Below are positions 37,238-45,675 of a stretch of 64,000 nt of DNA, in pieces; the first letter of the stretch is position 1, and each line of letters begins with the position of its first letter. The notes under the pieces are model-generated. The model did no database searches. It saw only the letters and a list, made by a program, of their open reading frames with translations, and had not been told where the DNA came from. This DNA is from Gammaproteobacteria bacterium (lineage in GTDB: Bacteria; Pseudomonadota; Gammaproteobacteria; Steroidobacterales; Woeseiaceae), in contig JAHEFG010000008.1 of NCBI GenBank assembly GCA_024640305.1, forward strand, positions 46,268 through 110,267, in the 5' to 3' direction. The translations under genes were made by a program, and so were the position numbers.

Positions 37238-38848
37238 TCAGGCTACGCGTGTTTTCTCGCTCATCAGTTGAGAGTCAAGATACTCATCGTAGCTGCCGGT
37301 GAAGTCGACAATTCCATCGGGCGTCATATCGATGATGCGAGTAGCCAGCGACGCAACGAAGTTGCGGTCATGGCTGACGAAAATCAGCGTGCCGGGATAA
37401 TTTTCCAGGGCCAGGTTCAGCGCCTCGATAGATTCCATGTCGAGGTGATTCGTTGGCTCGTCCATTACAATCACGTTCGGTTTTTGCAGGATCAATTTAC
37501 CGAACATCAGTCGGCGTTCCTCACCGCCTGATACCACTTGCACGGATTTCTCGCTGTCATCCCTCGAGAACAGCATCCGCCCGAGAGTTGCGCGCAACAG
37601 TTGCTCCGGCGCGCCAGGCGGTTGCCACTGCGTGATCCAATCGAACAAACTTATGTCCTGCTCAAATTCAGCAGCGTTGTCCTGTGCAAAATATCCTGTC
37701 TCTGCATTCTCCGCCCACTTGATGTCGCCACTGTCGACGTCGAGATCCTGCAACAGGCAACGGGCGAGCGTCGTCTTGCCGATGCCGTTTTGCCCCAGAA
37801 TTGCGACTCGCGAGCCAGCTTCGATAGTGAGGTTGAGGTTCTCGAACAAAGGTCCTGCATCGAAGCCCTTACTGATATTCATTGCTTCAACAGCAATGCG
37901 CCGCAACGGCTTTTCCTGTTCAAAGCGGATAAATGGACTAACACGACTTGAGGGTTTGATGTCCTCGAGCTGAATTTTTTCGAGCTGCCGTGCGCGTGAT
38001 GTTGCCTGGCGCGCCTTGGACGCGTTCGCCGAAAAGCGGCTGACGAATGCCTGCAGGTCCGCCATCTTGGCTTTTTTCTTGGCGTTGTCTGCCTGCACGC
38101 GCTCGCGAGCCTGCGTTGCTGCCGTCATGTACTCGTCATAGTTGCCAGGAAATACCTGTAGCTTGCCGTAGTCGAGATCGGCCATGTGTGAGCACACGGT
38201 GTTCAGGAAGTGGCGGTCATGCGAAATGATGACCATCGTGGATTTGCTGGTTTCGAGGAATTCTTCCAGCCAACGGATGGCATTAATGTCGAGGTTATTG
38301 GTCGGCTCATCGAGCAGCAAAATATCGGGGTCGGAAAACAGCGCCTGGGCGAGCAACACCCTGAGCTTCCAGCCGGGCGCTACTGCGCTCATCGGGCCCT
38401 GGTGTTGTTCGACAGGAATGCCGATGCCTTCCAGCAATTCGCCCGCTCGGGACTCGGCCGAGTAACCGTCCATCTCCGCGAACTCAATTTCGAGGTCCGC
38501 AACGCGCATGCCTTCTTCGTCGCTCATTTCGGGCAGCGAATAGAGTCGGTCGCGTTCCTGCATGACCTGCCACAGCCTGTCGTAGCCCATGATCACTGCA
38601 TCGAGCACCCGGTACTCTTCATAGCCGAACTGATCCTGCGATAACTGGCCTATTCGTGCATGGGGATCGGTTGCTACATTGCCGGTAGTGGGCTCGAGCT
38701 GACCCGCCAGAATCTTCATCAATGTAGATTTTCCGGAGCCGTTCGCGCCGATCAGGCCATAGCGATTGCCGTTGCCGAAAGTGACGGAAATATTCTCAAA
38801 CAGGGGCTTGGCGCCGAACTGAATCGACAAATTAGAGGTAGATATCAA
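37238..38848 (-). CDS. ybiT: ABC-F family ATPase YbiT
   Basis: A 536-residue soluble ATPase with two ABC domains. The first has Walker [10 protein letters not shown], a degenerate signature in [14 protein letters not shown] and Walker [13 protein letters not shown]. The second has [21 protein letters not shown] and [12 protein letters not shown]. The linker between them is basic and helical, as in ABC-F translation factors that bind the ribosomal E site. Phrases such as [20 protein letters not shown] and [16 protein letters not shown] match E. coli YbiT closely. The start is TTG at 38848, which aligns with the YbiT N-terminus. It converges with dbpA (10 bases between). Confidence 0.93.
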   Translation of the reverse strand: MISTSNLSIQFGAKPLFENISVTFGNGNRYGLIGANGSGKSTLMKILAGQLEPTTGNVATDPHARIGQLSQDQFGYEEYRVLDAVIMGYDRLWQVMQERDRLYSLPEMSDEEGMRVADLEIEFAEMDGYSAESRAGELLEGIGIPVEQHQGPMSAVAPGWKLRVLLAQALFSDPDILLLDEPTNNLDINAIRWLEEFLETSKSTMVIISHDRHFLNTVCSHMADLDYGKLQVFPGNYDEYMTAATQARERVQADNAKKKAKMADLQAFVSRFSANASKARQATSRARQLEKIQLEDIKPSSRVSPFIRFEQEKPLRRIAVEAMNISKGFDAGPLFENLNLTIEAGSRVAILGQNGIGKTTLARCLLQDLDVDSGDIKWAENAETGYFAQDNAAEFEQDISLFDWITQWQPPGAPEQLLRATLGRMLFSRDDSEKSVQVVSGGEERRLMFGKLILQKPNVIVMDEPTNHLDMESIEALNLALENYPGTLIFVSHDRNFVASLATRIIDMTPDGIVDFTGSYDEYLDSQLMSEKTRVA

Positions 38849-38899
38849 GGCTGTATTCCGGGTATTAATGCTAAATCGGAGGCCCGCAAGCTCCGATAA

Positions 38900-38918
38900 T
38901 CAGGTAGTAAGTACCTGA
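38900..38918. promoter_or_regulatory. Inverted repeat upstream of ybiT
   Basis: Perfect 7-base arms TCAGGTA / TACCTGA with a 5-base spacer lie 52 bases upstream of the ybiT start, within the divergent spacer. It could be an operator or a leader hairpin; no T-run follows on either strand. Confidence 0.3.
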
Positions 38919-39006
38919 CAGATAAGGGAATGCGGGGGTTAATCGCTCGCTGGAGCGCGCGCATCATAACAAAGTTGTGAGCTCGCGGCATCAGCTGGGG
39001 TGTGTC

Positions 39007-39021
39007 AACTCACAGTGAGTT
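39007..39021. promoter_or_regulatory. Perfect palindrome upstream of the repeat-protein gene
   Basis: AACTCACAGTGAGTT, a 15-base palindrome with a single central base, lies 44 bases before the ATG at 39065. Its size and symmetry suit a dimeric helix-turn-helix repressor or activator. It is too tight to be a hairpin. Confidence 0.4.
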
Positions 39022-39064
39022 ACGGCGTTATACCTGTACGCACAGAGGAAATAGAGGAACTACG

Positions 39065-39565
39065 ATGCAGCACCTTAAAACCAACACTATTGTCACATTG
39101 ACGTCATTGTTCCTGGCCGGGGCAGTTCTGGCTCAGGATGCGCCTCCCGTAAACCCACGAGAGATGACGCCCGAGCAACGCGAAACCATGCGCGAACAAC
39201 GGCGCGAAGCGTACGAGAATATGACTGACGAACAGCGCCAGGCAGTGCGCGAACAGCGGCAACAGGTACAGGCTGAGCGAAGAGCGGCAAACCGCGAACG
39301 CTGGGAAAACATGTCGGACGAGCAACGCCAGGCGGCGCGCGAACAGCGGCAACAGGTACAGGCAGAGCGAAGAGTGGCAAACCGCGAACGCTGGGAAAAC
39401 ATGTCGGACGAGCAGCGTCAGGCGGCGCGCCAGAAACGCCAGGTGAGTAAGCAAGCACGCCTCGAGGAACGCCGCAATCGCTGGGAAAGCATGTCCGCCG
39501 AAGACCGCCAGGCCGTGCGCGAGAGAAGAAGTGAGCACCGGCAGTCCAAGGGTGGGAATCGTTGA
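39065..39565 (+). CDS. Exported charged repeat protein (Gln/Arg/Glu-rich)
   Basis: A 166-residue protein with a clear Sec signal (TIVTLTSLFLAGAVLAQ) and a mature part made almost wholly of 30-residue repeats of the form ENMSDEQRQAAREQRQQVQA followed by ERRxANRERW. The composition is Gln, Arg and Glu-rich and strongly helical. The ATG at 39065 is chosen because the signal peptide begins there. The pattern W-x-x-M-S-x-E-x-R-Q recalls DUF3106-like and Spy/LTXXQ-like periplasmic proteins, so a periplasmic chaperone or stress role is possible but unproven. Frames open on the opposite strand here are a by-product of the repeats. Confidence 0.75.
   Translation: MQHLKTNTIVTLTSLFLAGAVLAQDAPPVNPREMTPEQRETMREQRREAYENMTDEQRQAVREQRQQVQAERRAANRERWENMSDEQRQAAREQRQQVQAERRVANRERWENMSDEQRQAARQKRQVSKQARLEERRNRWESMSAEDRQAVRERRSEHRQSKGGNR
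39215..39544 (+). repeat. 90-base tandem coding repeats
   Basis: Units at 39215-39304, 39305-39394 and 39395-39484, and a partial one at 39485-39544, encode residues 51-80, 81-110, 111-140 and 141-160. The first two units are nearly identical at DNA level, pointing to recent duplication; the third and fourth have diverged. Confidence 0.85.
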
Positions 39566-39595
39566 GCGGGCATTCGGGCTCGCAAATAACTGGAT

Positions 39596-39623
39596 AGAGA
39601 GGGTTCTATGCAGAGCCCTCTCT
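39596..39623. terminator. Bidirectional terminator hairpin between convergent genes
   Basis: A 12-base-pair stem (AGAGAGGGTTCT against AGAGCCCTCTCT, one wobble) with the loop ATGC lies between the stop codons of the repeat-protein gene and the converging TolB/TPR gene, 3 bases from the latter. The T-run is weak on both sides, but stem and position support a shared terminator. Confidence 0.65.
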
Positions 39624-39625
39624 GT

Positions 39626-41395
39626 TCATTGCAACAGATTGAGCTTCATGAGTACTGCGTTGTAGCGTGGGTCACCATGCAGGTTTTGCAGCAGCGGGTC
39701 TTGAGCGATCCACGATATCAACGGGTCGTGTTGCTCGTAAGCTCGTTCCAACCAGTCAAAAGCCTCTTCTATATCGCCGCGATAGGCGTGAGCGCTGGCG
39801 ATGACAAACGCTGCTTTGTCCGCGAACTTTTCTGACATTTCTTTAAGCGCCGTATCAGACTCATCAGCGCGGTTAAGGGCGTGCAAGATAACGCTGCGTC
39901 CGGCCAGTCTCCACTGTTCGCCAGTTTCCTTCTCGTTTGCCTCAAGGGCTTCCTCAAATTTGCCTTCAGCAAGCAGGTTCAGGGCGAGGTAGAAATTACC
40001 GCGCGTGTATGTCCCCCCTGACATATCCAGGGCATTTTGAAATGCATCAATTGCCAGTGAATAATTGCCTCTCTGGTAATTGACGAAACCGACATTGTGT
40101 TCCGCTGATGGTCTCAGCGGGTCTACCAATAAACTGCGATGTACGAAGTCGATCGCCTCATCGTTTTGACCAAGTAAGACTTTCAACAAACCGGTACCAC
40201 TCAGAGCGTCGGGAAAGTTAGGGTCAATTGCCAGAGCTCTTGCGAAAGCGTCATCTGCCCCCGGCCAGTCCCAGTCGAAAATCATGCGAATGAACCCGAC
40301 GCGATAATGTGTGACGGCGAGTGTCGGATCCAATTCGATGGCACGATTTAGCGCATCCCACGCCAACACCTGCCCCTGCTCCGGCGGAATAGCCCCATTG
40401 AGTATTTGACGAATGTAGACTGCCGCGAGCCCGTCCCAGGCTGGCGCCAACTGCGGATCCAGTAGTAGCGCCTTCTCGAAGTACTCTTCTGCTTTCGCCA
40501 TCTCCTCTGCGCCAAGTCGAAGATAGAAATATCGGCCTTTCAGGAAAAGATCATAGGCTTCACGAACGGTTGGGGTTTTTCGCTGCGGTATCGCCGCTCC
40601 AAGGAGTTTTACTTTCAGAGTCTGGACTACCGATCGTGCGATTTCATCCTGCACTTTGAATATGTCGTCCAGGTCTCTGTCGAATGTATCCGACCAGAGG
40701 TGCGCTCCATCGCTTGAGTTTATGAGCTGTGCCGTCACCCGAACCGTGTTGCCCGATTTCCGCACGCTACCTTCGAGAATATTCGTGACGCCGAGTTTCT
40801 CGCCGATGACTCGCAAGTCTTCATTCTTATTCTTGAACTGGAAAGACGAGGTCCGGCCGATCACGCGAAGTTCGGGTACTTTCGCCAGCAGGTTCAATAG
40901 CTCTTCAGTTATTCCGTCCGAAAAATATTCATTTGCCGGATCATCGCTCATGTTGGCAAACGGCAAGACCGCAATCGACTTGTCCTGGCTGGTTTCGATA
41001 GCGACATTGCCCGAGGCGTCGTCGCCTGCTTGCCAGACGAACCTGTCGAGCATCAACAATGTAAGGGCCACGAGCAAAACGCCGACCACAACGAAATCAA
41101 GTTTGCGGCGGGTTTTATGTGTTATTGACTCGCCTCTGGGCACCTCCGCCTCGCGTTTCAACCCCTCGGGGGTCAATTCGAAAGCCCACGCGAACAATAA
41201 TGCCAACGGAAACCCGAGCAGTAACAGGCCGGCAACCAGTCTGGTAGTCCAGTCAGGCAAGGTCAGCGCCGGGAAAAGCACATCGGCTATTTGCAACAGT
41301 ATCCAGGCAACCAATACATAGGCGATACCGACCCGAAACACATTGCGCCGATTAAGTTCGGCGAAAAATCCTTGTTGGCTCCCGGGTTCAGTCAT
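39626..41395 (-). CDS. Membrane-anchored TolB-like/TPR protein (paralogue 4)
   Basis: A 589-residue member of the family. It begins with a short extension and then FFAELNRRNVFRVGIAYVL, two hydrophobic spans, the linker FELTPEGLKREAEVPRGESI and a third span (FVVVGVLLVALTLLML). The TolB-like domain contains SIAVLPFANMSDDPANEYF, DGITEELLNLLAKVPEL, VTNILEGSVRKSGNTVRV and HLWSDTFDRDLDDIF. TPR units from about residue 285 are regular (for example FYLRLGAEEMAKAEEYFEKA). The start is ATG. It is divergent from deaD, 85 bases apart. Function unknown. Confidence 0.87.
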   Translation of the reverse strand: MTEPGSQQGFFAELNRRNVFRVGIAYVLVAWILLQIADVLFPALTLPDWTTRLVAGLLLLGFPLALLFAWAFELTPEGLKREAEVPRGESITHKTRRKLDFVVVGVLLVALTLLMLDRFVWQAGDDASGNVAIETSQDKSIAVLPFANMSDDPANEYFSDGITEELLNLLAKVPELRVIGRTSSFQFKNKNEDLRVIGEKLGVTNILEGSVRKSGNTVRVTAQLINSSDGAHLWSDTFDRDLDDIFKVQDEIARSVVQTLKVKLLGAAIPQRKTPTVREAYDLFLKGRYFYLRLGAEEMAKAEEYFEKALLLDPQLAPAWDGLAAVYIRQILNGAIPPEQGQVLAWDALNRAIELDPTLAVTHYRVGFIRMIFDWDWPGADDAFARALAIDPNFPDALSGTGLLKVLLGQNDEAIDFVHRSLLVDPLRPSAEHNVGFVNYQRGNYSLAIDAFQNALDMSGGTYTRGNFYLALNLLAEGKFEEALEANEKETGEQWRLAGRSVILHALNRADESDTALKEMSEKFADKAAFVIASAHAYRGDIEEAFDWLERAYEQHDPLISWIAQDPLLQNLHGDPRYNAVLMKLNLLQ

Positions 41396-41480
41396 AATGA
41401 TTATTATTGTTGGCGGCTTTGCTGGGCTAGGGTCGATCTTAGCTTAAACGAACAGCCATATCTGAACCAGAGTCCATCAA

Positions 41481-43229
41481 ATGTCCGAACCTCAAGGCAA
41501 GCCCAGAGTAACCAGCTTCCGCGATCTGCAGCTATCGGAGCAGATGCTCACGGTGTTGGATGACTTGGGTTACGAAACGCCGACCCCGATTCAAAGCCAG
41601 GCGATACCGCATTTGCTGAAAGGCCTCGATTTACTTGGGCACGCTCCGACCGGCACCGGCAAAACGGCGGCATTCGCATTGCCGTTACTTTCCCGCATCG
41701 ACATCGACAACAAAAAGGTACAGGTACTGACCTTAACGCCGACGCGGGAGTTAGCGATCCAGGTCGCCGAGGCATTCCAGCGTTACGCGTCGCACATCAA
41801 AGGGTTCCACGTGCTGCCTGTCTATGGGGGGCAGGAGTACTCGGGGCAGATTCGCCAGCTCAAGCGAGGAGTTCAGGTGGTTGTTGGCACGCCCGGAAGG
41901 TTGATGGATCACATGCGCAAGGGCACGTTGAAGCTCGACGGCCTGCAAGCCCTGGTTCTGGATGAGGCAGATGAAATGCTGCGCATGGGTTTTATCGACG
42001 AGGTCGAGTGGATCCTGGAGCAGCTACCACAGAAACGTCAGATGGCACTGTTCTCGGCGACAATGCCTAAACAGATTGAACGAATTGCACGTCGGCACCT
42101 GAACAAGCCCCAGGAAATTTCAATCAAGGCGCGTACTGCGACAGCCGAGACTATCCGGCAGCGCTACTGGCAGGTTAGTGGGCTGCACAAGCTCGAAGCA
42201 CTCACGCGGATACTGGAGGTTGAGCCGCTCGACGCGGTCTTGATATTTGTACGCACCAAAACTGCCACCACCGAACTGGCTGAGCGGCTGGAGGCTCGGG
42301 GTTATGCTGCTGCGGCGATGAATGGTGATATGGCTCAAAATCACCGCGAGCAAATGGTCGACCGACTAAAGAAGGGCTCGCTCGACATTCTTGTCGCGAC
42401 GGATGTTGCTGCTCGTGGTCTCGATGTCGATCGCATCAGTCACGTTGTCAACTACGACATTCCTTATGATGCCGAAGCCTATATTCATCGCATTGGACGT
42501 ACTGGCAGAGCCGGTCGTCAGGGCGATGCAATTCTCTTCGTCGCACCGCGCGAACGACGAATGCTATATGCCATTGAAAAGGCGACGAGACAGAAGATCG
42601 AGCCGCTCGTACTGCCGACAACGGAAACCGTTAACAACAAACGTATTGCCGACTTCAAACAAAAAATCAGCGACACGCTGGCCGCTGGTGAACTGGCGTT
42701 CATGCAGAGCCTGATAGAACAGTATCGGCAGGAGCATGATGTGCCTGCGGTGGATATCGCCGCGGCGCTGGCGCAAATGACGATTGGCGATAAGCCGATG
42801 CTACTCAGTCCGGATAAAGCGAAGCCCAGGGAAGAGGGCAAGAAGTCGCCGCGCGGTAAAAAGCGTGATAAAGCGCGGACCGAAACAGGCGTGGAGATGG
42901 AGCGCTACAGGATTGCTGTCGGCCATTCTCACGGAGTGAAGCCGGGAAATATTGTTGGTGCAATTGCGAATGAGGCCGGACTGGACGGCGAGCATATCGG
43001 GCATATAGAAATCGACGCTGAGTTCAGCCTTGTCGACCTTCCTGTCGGCATGCCCCGAGACATCTTCATGGACTTGAAGAAAGCCAGGGTGTGCGGCCGT
43101 CCGCTGCAGATCTCGCTTTATAAACAGACAAAAACGGCGCCGAAGAAAAGCGGCAGGCCGAAGTCCACGGCCGGGAAAAAGAAACGCAAGCCGCAGCGCA
43201 GCGGCGGCGGCAAGCGACGTAAAGACTGA
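41481..43229 (+). CDS. deaD: DEAD-box RNA helicase DeaD/CsdA
   Basis: A 582-residue helicase. Motifs: Q-motif ETPTPIQSQAIP, I APTGTGKTAAFALP, Ia PTRELAIQ, II DEADEMLRMGF, III SATMP, V ATDVAARGLDVDRISHV, VI HRIGRTGRAG. A dimerisation-like helical region and an RNA-binding domain of the DbpA/CsdA kind follow (MERYRIAVGHSHGVKPGNIV), then a Lys/Arg-rich tail (KKRKPQRSGGGKRRKD). DeaD acts in ribosome assembly and mRNA decay, particularly in the cold. The next gene starts 17 bases after its stop, so the two may be cotranscribed. Confidence 0.92.
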   Translation: MSEPQGKPRVTSFRDLQLSEQMLTVLDDLGYETPTPIQSQAIPHLLKGLDLLGHAPTGTGKTAAFALPLLSRIDIDNKKVQVLTLTPTRELAIQVAEAFQRYASHIKGFHVLPVYGGQEYSGQIRQLKRGVQVVVGTPGRLMDHMRKGTLKLDGLQALVLDEADEMLRMGFIDEVEWILEQLPQKRQMALFSATMPKQIERIARRHLNKPQEISIKARTATAETIRQRYWQVSGLHKLEALTRILEVEPLDAVLIFVRTKTATTELAERLEARGYAAAAMNGDMAQNHREQMVDRLKKGSLDILVATDVAARGLDVDRISHVVNYDIPYDAEAYIHRIGRTGRAGRQGDAILFVAPRERRMLYAIEKATRQKIEPLVLPTTETVNNKRIADFKQKISDTLAAGELAFMQSLIEQYRQEHDVPAVDIAAALAQMTIGDKPMLLSPDKAKPREEGKKSPRGKKRDKARTETGVEMERYRIAVGHSHGVKPGNIVGAIANEAGLDGEHIGHIEIDAEFSLVDLPVGMPRDIFMDLKKARVCGRPLQISLYKQTKTAPKKSGRPKSTAGKKKRKPQRSGGGKRRKD

Positions 43230-43246
43230 GTCCGAATACTTTCAGT

Positions 43247-44335
43247 ATGGATACCAAAACCCGTCTTGTTTCCCTGGATGTTTATCGCGGCATGACGATC
43301 GCGGCCATGATACTGGTTAATAACCCGGGTTCATGGGGCGCTGTTTACGCACCGTTACAGCATGCTGATTGGCACGGTGCGACACCGACTGATTGGGTTT
43401 TTCCGTTTTTTCTTTTCATTGTCGGTGCGGCAATTACATTCGCTATTGGTTCATCCCGGGAGGCGGGCGTAAGCCGCGCGTTGCTGGTACGAAAAATTTT
43501 GCGGCGGTCCCTCATAATATTTGCAATCGGCTTGTTCTTGTCCGCCTATCCTTGTTTCGATTTAAGCAACCTTCGCATCCCCGGTGTACTGCAAAGAATT
43601 GCCCTGGTGTACGGTGCCGCTGCTTTGTTGTTTCTGTGGCTGAACCCGCGCCAGCTACTGCTGGCCGGGATTGCGTGTTTGCTGGCGTACTGGGGGCTCA
43701 TGACTTTGGTGCCGGTGCCAGGGGGGTACGCGCCCAATCTCGACCCGTCCACGAACCTCGGCGCCTGGCTGGATCGAAGTTTGCTGGGCACACACCTGTG
43801 GTCGAAGTCCAAAACATGGGATCCGGACGGCCTGCTGAGTACGGTTCCTGCCATCGCAACCTGCATTAGCGGTATCCTGGCGGGCGCGTGGTTACGCACC
43901 GACAAAGACCAATACGAAAAGGTTGCCGGGATGATGGTTGTTGGCGCCGTGCTGCTTGTGCTCGGGCTTGTTTGGGATACCGTGTTTCCGATCAATAAGC
44001 AGCTTTGGACAAGTTCCTATGTCTTGTACACCAGCGGCATTGGGTTGTTACTGTTTGCGGTGGTGTACTGGTGGGTCGATATCAAGGGCCACAAATGGGG
44101 CACCGTGCCTTTCATCGTGTTTGGCATGAATGCTATCGCTGTTTTTACCTTGTCTGGTCTGCTAGCCAGAACTTTTAATGTCACGGGACTGCAGAAGTGG
44201 CTCTGGCAATCTGTATTCGAGCCTGCATTTGCATCTCCCTTCAACGCGTCCCTGGCACACGCAGTTACCCATGTGCTCCTGTTGTTAGGGATTGCCTGGA
44301 TACTTTATGCTCACAGGATATTCATAAAAGTGTAG
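43247..44335 (+). CDS. HGSNAT/NagX-like membrane acyltransferase family protein
   Basis: A 362-residue protein with about ten hydrophobic spans. The opening RLVSLDVYRGMTIAAMILVN and the segment HADWHGATPTDWVFPFFLF are hallmarks of the DUF5009/heparan-alpha-glucosaminide N-acetyltransferase family. In the mammalian enzyme a His in this region carries the acetyl group; the His residues of QHADWHG are candidates here. Bacterial relatives include NagX of N-acetylglucosamine gene clusters. It sits at the left border of the peptidoglycan-peptide locus and 17 bases before the M20 peptidase start, so it could handle the amino-sugar part; that is inference. Confidence 0.82.
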   Translation: MDTKTRLVSLDVYRGMTIAAMILVNNPGSWGAVYAPLQHADWHGATPTDWVFPFFLFIVGAAITFAIGSSREAGVSRALLVRKILRRSLIIFAIGLFLSAYPCFDLSNLRIPGVLQRIALVYGAAALLFLWLNPRQLLLAGIACLLAYWGLMTLVPVPGGYAPNLDPSTNLGAWLDRSLLGTHLWSKSKTWDPDGLLSTVPAIATCISGILAGAWLRTDKDQYEKVAGMMVVGAVLLVLGLVWDTVFPINKQLWTSSYVLYTSGIGLLLFAVVYWWVDIKGHKWGTVPFIVFGMNAIAVFTLSGLLARTFNVTGLQKWLWQSVFEPAFASPFNASLAHAVTHVLLLLGIAWILYAHRIFIKV

Positions 44336-44352
44336 AGCCCTTAAGGAAAAAA

Positions 44353-45675
44353 ATGAAAAGCCGAGATCAAATTAGAACTTTCATCGCCGCCGCCGCAGTT
44401 TTCTGCTTCACATTAGCAAATGCAGCCGGGCTCAACGACCACGAACAGCGCATGGTCGACTGGATCGATGCCAACTATGAATCGGCGATCGATCTGTTGG
44501 AAGAAACTGTGAATATCGGCAGCGGCACTATGAATCCGCAGGGCGTCCGCGACGTTGGCAAGGTCATGGCGCGCGAACTCGATGAGCTTGGCCTTGAAAC
44601 AGAATGGATCGAAATGCCGGCGGATATGGGCAGGGCAGGACATCTGTTCGCCCGTAAGCTAAACAACAAAGGCCCGAATATCTTGTTGATAGGACACCTG
44701 GATACCGTGTTTGAGGCAGACGACGGTTTTCAGTCGTATACGCGCAAGGGCGACGTTGCTCATGGCCCTGGTGTCGAGGATATGAAATCCGGCAACGTCG
44801 TTATTGTTTACGCGCTGAAAGCGCTCAAAGAGATTGGTGTACTGAAAGATATGTCGATTGTCGTTGCGTATACGGGCGATGAAGAGAATGCCGGTAGCCC
44901 GTTATCAGTGTCGAGGCGGGATCTCATTGAGGCTGGCAAGTGGGCGGACATATCACTGGGCTTCGAGTCAGGAGTCTCCTACGACGGCCAGGACTGGGCA
45001 ACGATCGCCCGGCGCAGTTCATCGAACTGGTACCTAGAGGTTTCTGGAAAGCAGGCGCATTCGTCGAAGATATTCAACCAGGAGGTTGGCCACGGTGCGA
45101 TCTTTGAGGCTGCGCGAATCCTGCACGAATTCGACAACAAGGTACGTGGCGAAGAGTACCTGACGTTTAACGCCGGAACGATTCAGGGCGGCACCGACGT
45201 CAACTACGAATTCGAACAGACTCGGGGAACGACGTTCGGCAAGACCAACATCGTGCCGCGCAAGGTTGTTGTTCATGGCGACATACGTACGATCTCCAAC
45301 GAGCAGCTGGAGCGCACCCGGAAGGCAATGCGTGAAATCGTCGCAGATCATTTGCCCGGTACAGATGCGACCATCAAATTTGAGGATCGTTACCCGTCTA
45401 TGGCTCCAACCGACGGCAACAAGCGTTTGCAGGCAGTGCTGTCCGGCGTCAATGAGGACCTTGGCCGCGGCCCTATGCCAACACTTGACCCATTGAAACG
45501 CGGCGCAGCTGACGTGTCATTTGTCGCACCGTATTCGGATTCGCTGGCAGGGATGGGTGCCGTCGGGGATGGCGGCCACACGCCAGATGAAAGCCTTGAC
45601 CTGACGACGATGCCGTCAGCAATACAACGAGCCGCGATACTTATCTACCGGCTTGCCAACGAAGAAAAACCTTAA
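44353..45675 (+). CDS. M20-family (glutamate carboxypeptidase-like) exported peptidase
   Basis: A 440-residue protein with a signal peptide (TFIAAAAVFCFTLANAAG) that fixes the ATG at 44353. Zinc-site motifs of the M20/CPG2 family are present: IGHLDTVFE (His, Asp), GVEDMKSGN (bridging Asp), TGDEENAGS (catalytic/ligand Glu) and DGGHTPDE near the C-terminus. A lid/dimerisation domain lies between (SSSNWYLEVSGKQAHSSKIF). Relatives remove C-terminal glutamate or cleave small peptides. Together with the locus to its right it could finish dipeptides such as L-Ala-L-Glu, but the specificity is not shown by sequence. It converges with the serine-hydrolase gene with no base between the stop codons. Confidence 0.9.
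   Translation: MKSRDQIRTFIAAAAVFCFTLANAAGLNDHEQRMVDWIDANYESAIDLLEETVNIGSGTMNPQGVRDVGKVMARELDELGLETEWIEMPADMGRAGHLFARKLNNKGPNILLIGHLDTVFEADDGFQSYTRKGDVAHGPGVEDMKSGNVVIVYALKALKEIGVLKDMSIVVAYTGDEENAGSPLSVSRRDLIEAGKWADISLGFESGVSYDGQDWATIARRSSSNWYLEVSGKQAHSSKIFNQEVGHGAIFEAARILHEFDNKVRGEEYLTFNAGTIQGGTDVNYEFEQTRGTTFGKTNIVPRKVVVHGDIRTISNEQLERTRKAMREIVADHLPGTDATIKFEDRYPSMAPTDGNKRLQAVLSGVNEDLGRGPMPTLDPLKRGAADVSFVAPYSDSLAGMGAVGDGGHTPDESLDLTTMPSAIQRAAILIYRLANEEKP

Noticed and set aside
39093..39538. Two long antisense frames with their own repeats
   Set aside because: They arise from the 90-base tandem repeats of the exported protein on the plus strand; that strand has the signal peptide and start site.
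39215..39544. Possible CRISPR-like array
   Set aside because: The repeat units are contiguous, coding and 90 bases long with no spacers.
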